Assembly (NCBI RefSeq): GCF_964204645.1
Contig: NC_134026.1
Coordinates: 1,612,001-1,676,000 of the forward strand
Direction: 5' to 3'
From: Tubulanus polymorphus
Lineage: Eukaryota > Nemertea > Palaeonemertea > Tubulaniformes > Tubulanidae
DNA: 64,000 nt
The notes under the pieces were generated by a model. That model made no database searches, was not told the origin of the DNA, and was given only the letters and a program-made list of their open reading frames with translations. Position numbers and translations under genes: made by a program. Shown piece by piece: positions 44,031 through 55,500 of the stretch (position 1 is its first letter; the number at the start of each line of letters is the position of its first letter).

Positions 44031-45827
44031 TCAAATGGAGTGAAAATCCTCAGAATCCGTGTCCGAATTCATCAGTGCCATATATTCCGGTGATTTCGAT
44101 TTTTTCTTCTTGAGGGTCGCCTTTTTATCTTTTATTTTGAGTGATAATTTTGGAAGATACTTTCGTTTACTCTTGAGCACATCTACGAAACAGAAAAAAC
44201 AAAAGCTATGAACTGGCTACAAAAATAGTTTCAATTGTAGACGTATCAAATTAGATGCCGTTTCTAAAGTGAATAATTTTGGTAAATTTTATACCTGATA
44301 CACTTAGATTATCAGTTCTCTTATAATCTGGTCGGTCGTGTAACCAGCTCTGTTGATACGGATCTCTCCATGGTTTACTGCAGAATAACGCTATCACCAG
44401 CAGACATAGAATGAATCCCAAACAAAGAGCAGCCCATACAGCATCTTTAGACCTACAACATTCAAATACAAATATATTCATGCAGATCCAGTTTCCAGAA
44501 ATTCCGGGTTGGAGTCCTCAAAGCCGAGTGTTAAGCATTTGAATATTCCTAAATATCGGTTGTTGCAAGGTTTTTTACCTGCGGCCCATCATTTTCTGCA
44601 CGAAATTATTATCGAGTAGATTCTGTAAGAGTTGATCAATAGTGGAATTAGATATCACAGTAGAAAGTACAGTGGCAGGATGATCAGTAGTCCGGTTGTG
44701 TGAGAGATGATCAGTAGTCCGGTTGTGTGATGGATGACCAGCGGTTTGGTTCACCATCTGCGAGGAATGATTGCTAGTCCGGTTTAGTGTCTGTAAGAGA
44801 TGACCACTGGTCTGGTTGACCAACTGCGAGGGATGACTGCTAGTCTCATTGACTAACTGAAAGAGATGACCAGTGGTCTGGTTGTGTGACAGATGACTGC
44901 TAGTCCAGTTGACTGACTGTGAGAGATGACCACTAGTCTGGTTCACGAATTGTGTCATGAGATGACCACTAGTCCGGTTGACAGTTTGAAATGTTGATAT
45001 GTTCAGATTAGCAGTATTATTATCAATACCATCATTACTTATATTACTAACACTAATACTGTTCGTCACATTCTGAGAATGATATAAATTTGGCACATGC
45101 TGATTTGCTCCAAATGAATTTTTAGTTGTTGCGTCTTCATCATCGTCATTAGAAGAATCCAGTTCCTTTTTACTGTCGGCATCAATTATTTCAGTTGGTA
45201 GTTTCTTCAGTGTTTTGTTATTTTCAAGAAGCCCGTGAATGTTGTCAACTTGCTGCTTTGCAATATGCGATTTCAAATGATTTTGACGATTGAACTTATT
45301 TACACCTTTAGACCTTCCCTGAAACATATAATAAAACAAACTAACAGACCTTGGGTACAAAAATAGGGGCCAAACACAAATCGTTTAAAAAGAATTCTTT
45401 CTTAGTATCAGGGATACACTACAATTCACCCCCAAACTTCAATCAAATGAAATATGGTACTCAATTTAGCCCCTAGATATTGGGGCGAAAGTTTTCCTGC
45501 GCTTTTGGGTGCTTACATTAAGGATGTTGTAAAAAATGTTAATTTCTTTGAAAAGCAGTGCATTTGACTATCTATTGACTAAATCGAATAAGCCTTGCCG
45601 GCCTTAATATATACATGAAATATTTTTGTCCGACATTCGATTCACTGACAGTTCTTCAACTCAAAACAACAAGTTTGGTTGTCACACCTATCTATGGGCT
45701 CAACTTGATGAATAAAATCTATAAAGAGCTATCAATATATTCTACGTACATGGTTGAGTGGTTTAGCCAGTGTTAATAAAGGATAAACAAGAAAATAGCT
45801 TTTGAAAAGTAAAATATTCGGCTTCAT
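44031..45827 (-). CDS. Unrecognised type I membrane protein with N-glycosylation-sequon repeats
   Basis: Minus-strand exons 45750-45827, 44579-45318, 44295-44452 and 44031-44182; 1,128 nt, 375 aa, phases 0, 2 and 1 agreeing. Exon 1 begins MKPNILLFKSYFLVYPLLTL, a signal peptide. The ectodomain is Asn/Ser/Thr-rich, and residues about 138-244 form about ten units of roughly 11 residues of the type VNxTSxHLSQ, each with an N-x-T sequon. A helix at about 277-297 (AALCLGFILCLLVIALF) is followed by a basic tail of about 78 residues (KKKKSKSPEYMALM) ending in acidic SDTDSED. YMAL could be an endocytic YxxΦ signal. A heavily glycosylated, mucin-like surface protein is inferred. I do not recognise the family; the repeats are probably lineage-specific. 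Confidence 0.72.
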
Positions 45828-46133
45828 GTTATCATTTTATTTCATATGAGTTAAACTGCAACGTTCCGTGAGAGGTACTGGCCTGTACGGGACAAATGTA
45901 GAATTGTAGAATTCTTACATGAAACGTCGATTCCGATGTTAGCGGTTTCGAGTCCCAATATTTCTATGTATTCTGCACTTATTAACGATTATAAATAAAT
46001 AAATTCAACTATCGATTGTAATTATTACATTTACCATTTGGATTTCATTTATAAATATATAAAGGCCTACCGATAAATTCTTATTGACTGCAGGGCCAGG
46101 GGGACATGAGGATATGAATTCACCACCAAGTTT

Positions 46134-46200
46134 ACAGTCCCGTGGGAGAGGACCCGATTTTAAATCAGTGCCCCGTGGGAGCACCCGATTTTAAATACTG
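46134..46200. repeat. Two-unit direct repeat, about 33 bp
   Basis: CCCGTGGGAG then ACCCGATTTTAAAT occurs twice in tandem with small differences. Confidence 0.7.
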
Positions 46201-46423
46201 TCCAGTAGAAATGAAATATCTCATATTTGTTTACAGTTCTTGTCTTTCCAGAACGAATAGATTTAATGACATCCGAATTTTAAAAAGAACTACCAGTATT
46301 TTTGTTTCCTTACAGTACATGCAATGTACTACAAGGCAATCTGTTTTGATCATGGACGAATAATTTGACTAGATTAGTTTCCCAAAATCATAATAAACTC
46401 ACCAATGTTTTAACTTAAAAAAA

Positions 46424-46795
46424 CCGAATAGTGAGCTCACCGAGTCTGGGGTCTATCAGATACCCTGTAAAGATTGTAACGTGATGTACATCGGTGAAAC
46501 GGGTCGCAATCTTATTCAGCGTATAAAGGTCACATAGAGTAGATATCCGTAATCAAAAGCCTGAAAGTGGGGATAGCAAATCATGTTTTTACAACCAACC
46601 ACCAATTTGGCTTTCAGAATTCTAAACTCATTATCCTCATGCTTTCGAAATCCAACTTATCTACCATCTCCAGCCACATAATGAATCATTATCTAGAGAT
46701 ATCAATACTCTCTACTAGATTTTGGTTAATGTCACACTGCGCGATGAATTATCTTATAGTAAACCACCAAGACATGCTGGAATATATTTGAACAT
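46424..46795 (+). mobile_element. Penelope-like retroelement remnant (GIY-YIG endonuclease end)
   Basis: Frames on the plus strand read ESGVYQIPCKDCNVMYIGET then GRNLIQRI, the usual start of a Penelope-like element GIY-YIG endonuclease. After a stop or frame change they continue with RNQKPESGIANHVFTTNHQF, the expected downstream block. The reverse transcriptase upstream is mostly gone, with only vague matches from about 46,380. Broken by frameshifts and stops, so inactive. Confidence 0.75.
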
Positions 46796-47133
46796 ATTCA
46801 GTTCATTCCCTGGGGTCAGAAAAATGCCTTGATATATGCTTAGGCCAGTAGCCTAGCATCAGACGAGACGGAATAGTACTGCGATTTGAGGATGTGAGAG
46901 ATACTCGTGGCAGTTTCCCAACAATTCCCTAACTGGATGTCCCTTGATCGAACCATATATTCTCGTACATTAAAGTTAAGTATTTGCAAATTACGATATA
47001 TTCTTCAATAGAATATTTGATGTAGTTTGATTACAATATTTGATATCAATACAAATAATTATATATCTTATTTCATAAATCTGTCAGAAATCTATAATTT
47101 TTCAAACGTGTAAATCAAATTTGAAATCACTGG

Positions 47134-48090
47134 TTATTTGTCTGAATTTCTACCACAGATTTTTGCACAGAAATATTCACGTATTTCTCGTCCCAGTAAG
47201 AGATATATGTAAAAATTCATGGCATAATTACAAACATGGAACTGAAGGAATACATCATGAAGAAATTCTTTCTGTTCCGTGGAGATTGGTAAGAATACGG
47301 TAATAGTGGATGGAAGTGTAAATATTGCAAATGCGAGTGAAACTGTTACCAGCATTATTGTCGTACGTTTTGATTTGATAGTTTTCTGATCGGACGAAAT
47401 CATTTTTGAACCCCTGAATAACTGAACTATTATAACAGAATTTGATGTAATGATTGTAGTTAAGGGCAGGAAATAAACATAGACAACAAATGTCATGAAA
47501 TATTTAAGTTGTTCAATCAATTTATAGTAACATCCAAAAGCCTGGTCGGAAAAGTATATTGACATAGTTGGTAAAAGATTTAGAAGCAATGCATTCATCC
47601 CCATAATAACTAATATAACAATTCTCGCGAATGTAGGTGTGCACACCAAACGAGATGTGAACGGGAAGAGAACAACTGCCGCACGTTCTAGAGATATCGC
47701 TACTATTAACCAGGAACTGTTGCAGGACGTAAATGCCATTACAAATTCATAGATTTGACAACTGATCCGTGAATCCATCATGAATATTGCATCATCTTTA
47801 ACGTGCAAGAGAACAAACTGTAAAACCGGCACCAGCGTAAAATTGATGCAAAACGTACAATCACTGACGGACAAAACGATCAGATAGTTAGCGTAAGATA
47901 AACTCCGAAATCTGCGACTTATCATTATCAGGAAAGTAGCCGAATTTCCGAAAGCTCCTAACAGGAACAAGACAGGAAGAGTGGCTAATGAAAGCTTACG
48001 GTAGCTACCAGACCTGTTAACTACAGACATCAAGACGATGTAACTGTTATAAGTTCGAACAATCTGCATCTGAGTAGAATTCATGATCAA
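47134..48090 (-). CDS. Rhodopsin-like (class A) G-protein-coupled receptor, intronless
   Basis: 318 aa, single exon. A short N-terminus with an N-S-T sequon is followed by seven hydrophobic segments. TM1 has GAFGNSATFLI (conserved Asn), TM2 LSVSDC (conserved Asp), TM3 ends SLERAAVVLFP (ERA instead of DRY), ICL3 has KRTTIMLVTVSLAF, TM6 lacks the usual CWxP Trp (AIFTLP), and TM7 has NFYIYLLLG in place of NPxxY. The Cys pair is present (ISC in TM3, FGCYY in ECL2). This fits a divergent, lineage-expanded peptide- or chemosensory-type receptor; ligand unknown. MNSTQ two codons in is an equally good start. A broken paralogue lies next to it. Confidence 0.8.
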   Translation of the reverse strand: MIMNSTQMQIVRTYNSYIVLMSVVNRSGSYRKLSLATLPVLFLLGAFGNSATFLIMISRRFRSLSYANYLIVLSVSDCTFCINFTLVPVLQFVLLHVKDDAIFMMDSRISCQIYEFVMAFTSCNSSWLIVAISLERAAVVLFPFTSRLVCTPTFARIVILVIMGMNALLLNLLPTMSIYFSDQAFGCYYKLIEQLKYFMTFVVYVYFLPLTTIITSNSVIIVQLFRGSKMISSDQKTIKSKRTTIMLVTVSLAFAIFTLPSTITVFLPISTEQKEFLHDVFLQFHVCNYAMNFYIYLLLGREIREYFCAKICGRNSDK

Positions 48091-49061
48091 GTGAGACCGT
48101 AGTGAGTGTTGGGCGCGTCTATACTGACGATCTGAGAATATAATGGGACTGGATCCTCTACTCGTATATCGGAAAACTCATTTAGCGTGAAAGAGAAATA
48201 ACAGAAATAAGGTTTTTTTTATCATATTATCTATTGCTTTTCATTTGTAAAGATCTATCGTTGACAACGAATGGAAATCTAACATGATTAAATCGAATTT
48301 ATGAAACCTTACATTTGTGAAATACAAATATAACTAAATTAGATATATAAATCTCCAACAAAATGATTCTACATTGCGAAAATTAAACCTCCCAACAGAA
48401 TAGCAAAAATGCTTGCACTAAAGCAATTCGTTCCCAGAGGACAGGAAAATATCAGGAACTCGTTCATGCAGTATAATGTACAGTGAACCCCCGATATACC
48501 GCCCTCCCATTTACCGCCACCCCCGCCTGCCGCCAGGTTTTCTCAATGTACATTCTCTATACAAATACTAAAACACCCCGATATATCACCAAACTCTCTA
48601 TCGTTCTGCACCGATGTGGGCGGTATATCGGTGGTTGAATTTTAGTAACTTCCGAAGAACTGTTCAAAACTTGGTTCTTTGAAGCGGTGGACCTGAAAAT
48701 TGGAATTGGCTCTTAATTTGAAAAAGGTAGATTTAAAAATACGAGAGCTGCAAGCGGGAAGCATTGGTGGGGCTCTGATGGCCCTAAAACAGAAAATCAA
48801 AAATGGACTTTTGGTCCTTTATTTTGATTTATATTTTGTGTTCGTAAAATGATCTTCGCAAAAATGGTTTTAAGACTTTTCGGAGGGCACATTCAATTTG
48901 CCCTAAATCCGTCCTTGAAATTGAAACTCTATTTATTTCTTACCGCCATAGTTCAAAAACCTAATATCCATCGTCAGCATTTCCTGCACGTTGGACTATG
49001 AATAATCATAGAACTCGAGTTCTATGGAATAATCCATGGTCAAACTTAGAAGAATCAATGG
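48091..49061. other. Intergenic region between the two GPCR copies
   Basis: No gene seen. It holds the pogo/Tigger-like MITE at 48481-48645 and otherwise AT-rich sequence. It should contain the promoter of the intact receptor. Confidence 0.5.
48481..48645. mobile_element. Pogo/Tigger-like MITE
   Basis: Left end CAGTGAACCCCCGATATACC-GCC and right GGGCGGTATATCGGTGGTTGA are inverted with few mismatches. Termini of the form CAGT...GATATACCG are typical of pogo/Tigger-type elements, which is family knowledge. It is too short to encode a transposase. Confidence 0.6.
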
Positions 49062-50001
49062 TTATTTGTCTGTATTCCTACAGCAGATTTTCGCATAGAA
49101 ATATTCACGTATTTCTCGTCCCAATAAAAGATATATGTAGAAATTAATGACATAGTTACAGCATTGGAATTGAGTGAAAATATCATATAGAAAATCTCTC
49201 TGTTCCGTAGATATTGTCAAGAACGAAGTAATTGTGGTCGGAAAGGTAAATATTGCAAATGCGAGTGAAACTGTTACAAGCATTATTGTCGTACGTTTTG
49301 ATTTTGCCGTTTTCTTATCGGACGTAACCATTTTTGAACCTCTGAATAACTGAAATATTATAGCGGAATTTGATGTTATAATGAACGTCAAAGGAAGAAG
49401 ATTAACGTGGATGACAATAATGATGAAAAACGTTAATTGGTCAAATAATTCATAAAAACATCCGAAAAACTCATCAGGAAAATGAATCGATACAGTAGGA
49501 ATAAGATAAAGAAACAAACCATTCACTCCAATAATTAACGATGTAGAAATTCTTGCGAATTTCGGTGTACATATCAAACGAGATGTGAACGGGAAGAGAA
49601 CAACTGCCGCACGTTCTAGAGATATCGCTACTATTAACCATGAACTAGTACAGGCTGCCAGTGCCATTATAAATTCATGGATTTTACAACTGATGAGTGA
49701 ATTCATCAGGAATATTGGGCCGATATCCACATTCAAGAGAACAAACTGTAAGACAGGCATCAAAGTTAGATTTATGCAGTACATAAGATCACCGAGACAT
49801 AAAACGATGAGATAGTTGATAAACTGCGGAATCTGCGACTTGTCATAATCAGGAAAGTAGCTGAATTTCCGAAGGCTCCTAACATAAATAAGATAAGCAG
49901 AATGACCAATGAAAGTGTACGGTAGCTTCCCGACTTGTTTGCTAAAGACATGAGAACGATGTAACTACTATATGTTCGACCAATCTTTGAGTAAAATTCA
50001 T
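49062..50001 (-). pseudogene. Class A GPCR pseudogene, paralogue of 47134-48090
   Basis: The sequence aligns with its neighbour over the whole length, including GAFGNSATFLI, SLERAAVVLFP, KRTTIMLVTVSLAF and NFYIYLLLG. The frame breaks twice relative to the intact copy. Near the N-terminus (about 49,985-49,995) about 4 nt are missing after the MNFTQ start. Just after TM1 (about 49,812-49,823) about 7 nt are missing between RRFRSL and NYLIV. The two open pieces are 49062-49784 and 49772-50083. With two indels a pseudogene is likelier than an assembly error, though low-coverage sequence could mimic it. Confidence 0.75.
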
Positions 50002-50579
50002 GATTGCACAGGATCAAAATGCGCCGTGTGCAGAGCTGGCTCCTCGAATATTGGAAAATTAATTTTAAGTGATAGAAATCCACATAGATGTTATCGCCGA
50101 GTACATTTATTATTCATTTGTAAGATATGGTATTATCGACACGCTGCTCCGCTTGTTCATATTAATAATCAATTCTTTGAAAGTTATCACAAAAGTCTGA
50201 TTCATCAAATTTGTGAATGTTTTGTAAAGAAATCAAATGAAACGAAATGAAATAATTGATTGCTATCATGGACGTAGTCCGGTCTGATTTAAAGTGTGTA
50301 GTCTTTCACCCAGAGAACAACCAGAGAAAATTGAGAAGAGATCTAGCCCACAGGTTCAGTAGTGTTGATTGTACTATAAAATATTCTATTCTATTGATTT
50401 CCTGACGGTGTTTAGTATAAGCCGTGAGTTCATGGCGGTGCCAGCGGTCATCCCTGACGGTTTCTGACGGTTCCTAGCGGTGTCTGACGGTATTTAGTAT
50501 GACCGATCAGCCGTGACCGTGATCCGTAGATCAGGAACATGCTAATGGCTCAAGGTCGTTGAGCTGACAATCTGCAAAA
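50002..50579 (+). promoter_or_regulatory. Upstream region of TFB1M with CGGT repeats
   Basis: Between the GPCR pseudogene and TFB1M. From 50,405 to 50,517 the phrases CTGACGGT, TAGCGGT and GGCGGT recur, and a longer phrase (CTGACGGTRTTTAGTATR then CCGTGA) occurs at both ends as a direct repeat. It probably contains the TFB1M promoter; no TATA box is obvious. Confidence 0.35.
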
Positions 50580-52281
<1,702 letters not shown>

Positions 52282-52590
52282 AATTCATTATTACGCGTTC
52301 TATTAAACTGTATTAAAACTAAACACTTTCATACCTAACTATGTCTTAGATCTCTTCATTCATTTAGCAAATTGGGTCAAGTTGTCCTAATTTGATGGCA
52401 TAGCTATTCATAATAATCATACACAACTATTAATAATATTCCTTTTATAAACTATTTATTAAACCAACTATAGACGAACTACAATATTAGCATACATTTA
52501 CATGTATATAAAGGAACAAAGCAACTATTAGAGTACATCGATGATCTCAAACATATTCGGTGGACGGAGTTGACATCTACTATAGACTGA
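52282..52590. other. Convergent 3' ends of TFB1M and IFT172
   Basis: Only 309 bp separate the two stop codons. On the minus strand an AATAAA lies at about 52,453-52,458. On the plus strand an ATTAAA lies near 52,311. The two 3' UTRs are therefore short or overlap. Confidence 0.5.
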
Positions 52591-55500
52591 TTATTGGAAT
52601 GAGTAACTCGGATTAGGTGTTGAACCGCACCACTGACCAATGAACTTCAAGACATCTTGCAGTTCGGGGCTATGTGACATCTGAAATTGAAAAGGTTGAT
52701 GTGTCATGAAGCTATATCAAATACTCGCATTTATTTGATCGGATTTATTGAGAAGGAATAATTACCTTGGTTGCCATCAGTATCTTATTCCAGTCATCTT
52801 TATTCGCTACCTTTCCTGGACGTTTGAATTCCAGTTTATTTCTCAATACGGGATAACCTAAAATTACAAACATCGGAACATTTTACGCTGATCGAAGTTG
52901 AAAAAAATCCGAAATGTGATCGAAAGTGTACAGACCAGTAATAACGCAAGGCAGTGAACGAATGCCTGTACTGCTAGCTACTAGTGATGCTTCGTACGTA
53001 TCTCTCTCATCACTCGGTAAAATCTGTTCAACTTTCTGATCCATTGATACCGCTAAAACCCATTCTTTTAAATCTTCATGTTCGCTTTCCTAGAAATATA
53101 ATCATTATTCTTAAGTCAGTAGTGATGAAATTGTAAGATTTTCACTGATGGACCGGGTACTTACCGAGAGGTGGGCTTTTTCAGGAAGTGGTATTTCAAA
53201 TGGTATATCTGTATCCTGGAAGTCACTATTGTCCACTAGGTCCATTGATCCTTCTTCTATAGCCTAAAACAGAGCAAACTCATGTTTTTATTCAGTCGGG
53301 TTTTAATTCGAATTCTAGATTGTAGCAGTTTTTTTGCCTTTTAGTTCAATTTTATCAAATTTTCTACCGCTAGCATTCCCTAGGAGTGCTAGTGTATTCA
53401 AATGACTGTAAGACATCTCTGAGCAGCCAGGTTTGACTAGTTTATCGCCATCTAATGGAAATTAAAGTTGTGAGTTATCAGTCACGTGTCATTGACAACA
53501 GCCAAACCTAACGGATAACCTATTTGTGACAGTGTTAAGTAGCTTACTGAGATGAATGAATAATCTTACCTCAACAAGATCCAAATACCGATTCAAAAAC
53601 ACAAACGCCATATTTTCCCATCCGATGTTCTATAAGATCAGAAATTTTCATTAATAAAAAATTGAAAACTTTACATAATCTTGAAAATCACTTATGAAAA
53701 GAAATTGCTGAACATACCTTACACATTGTACCAGCCTCGTAGAAAGCCTTATCAGCAGGTATTATATCGGTATGCCTTAATAAAGCCACCGATAATTTGG
53801 CCGCCACGTTGTCTAATGACTGTTGACCCATCGTCGCCGAGCGTATAGCGTAGTAATGCGCAATGAGCAACATTGTTTCAAACTCTTCGTGTAGAGGGGT
53901 GTTTGCATCTGGCGATTTCACTAAATTCTCGCACTACAAAAGCAACGGGTTATTAATAAATTCTGATGAAACTCGTAGCGAGTTGTGAAGCCTATGACCA
54001 ACATTGATTTACGTACCAGATCACAAAGCATGTCTCGAAGATCAGCCCAGACACGATAGGCCTCGGAACGATTGAGGTTCTTAGTGCACAATACATCGGA
54101 AACAATTCTTTTATAGATATTGAAATTCTACAAAATAAATAGGAATAAGTTTCATATAAAGAAAAGAATTCTAGTCGATCTTCCATCAATGATTAGACAG
54201 CGTGTACCTGTTTGTTAGCCGGTGCGCCATGTTTCACATATAGATCTAATGCAGCATTAGTTCGATCTTCTTTGATCAGATTTGTCGCGTACAACGCTAC
54301 GTACTTGTGTAACACTTTATAATTCTACAAATCGAGAACAAAATGTTGAGTTCATTTCAATAACCGACCAATTACTGATTAACAGCTGTTTACTGAATTT
54401 CAGTGAAGCAGAAAGTTATACGGTATTCCCCAAGACAGGTAAGTTTGTATTCTATCTACCTGCTGTTCAGCGACTTCAAGACATTTCTCCCATTGTCCAC
54501 GCTCGACGTACATATCCAGCGCTGAGATCACATCAACATTCACCAACTTAATGAATAGAAAGTACAGATAAGGTATTTAAAACAATAATATCTGAGCATG
54601 CTTTCAGTGATTGTTTACTTACAGCCTCTGCTTTGCCCTGGTTTCTCAGATATTCCTTGTATTTCTCATCCACATAGCTCTCATACCTGTAATAAATAAA
54701 AATATTTCCTGTCAGTAATAATCATATTTCTTCTCTACTCTTTCACGTCTTCTCGTGCTTGTAAAAAAAAAAATATCAAACACTGTTCTTTACTTGTTCA
54801 TTTCATACCTCGGTTCAAGTTCTTTAGCCACTTTTTTAGCTTTATTCCACTCCTCACCGTCCATAAATGTATCAATCGCTTCTTTGATCAGATCAACGCT
54901 AAGATATAATTCAGCTGCCTGAAATTGAAGAAACCCAAGTCATTCAAAGTCAACCTGATTGATAGTTTTCCAGAGCCTGGGTATGTTATATACTTACTGC
55001 TGTGTATTTCTTTATTTCTGAAAGTCTAGGACAAACAACTTGTATGATGTCAACAGCTTTCTCCTGAACTAAGAACTTTGCTCCTAACTCACCAGCCTAA
55101 AACGAATAAAGGGAAAGCATTTTTAAGAATATTTCAATTTTACATTTTTGAATAATTGGCGAGTTGGTGTATCATACCTTAATCCAGCATTTTTCCAGTA
55201 TGCTTGTATCTGAAGTGTGTTTTGGAGTAACTTTCATGTAGCAATCAATAGCACGGACGTATTCACCAGATGATTCCCATTCGCGAGCTTGTTGTACCAA
55301 AGCATCAGCTCCCCTATACACAATCATATCACATTATAATGAACTTAACGCACTTATTAAGATTTAAAACCCACTACATTCAAATCTAAATGATTGAAAA
55401 GGAAATTCATTTATGAAGAATGAAAATCAAAAGTTAAAAGACGCAGCAATTCAATTTTTTTTAGCAAAAGTTAAAAGTCATGTCTAATAGCGGGGTTTCA

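Larger units (their letters stand above)
45828..47133. other. Intergenic stretch with Penelope-like debris
   Basis: Apart from the two-unit repeat and the Penelope-like remnant I see no gene. The promoters of the sequon-repeat gene (right of 45827) and the 3' end of the GPCR gene (left of 47134) must lie here. Confidence 0.5.

Noticed and set aside
49972-50250. Plus-strand frame with CxxC near the GPCR pseudogene
   Set aside because: It overlaps the antisense of the pseudogene start, and no family is recognised; probably chance.
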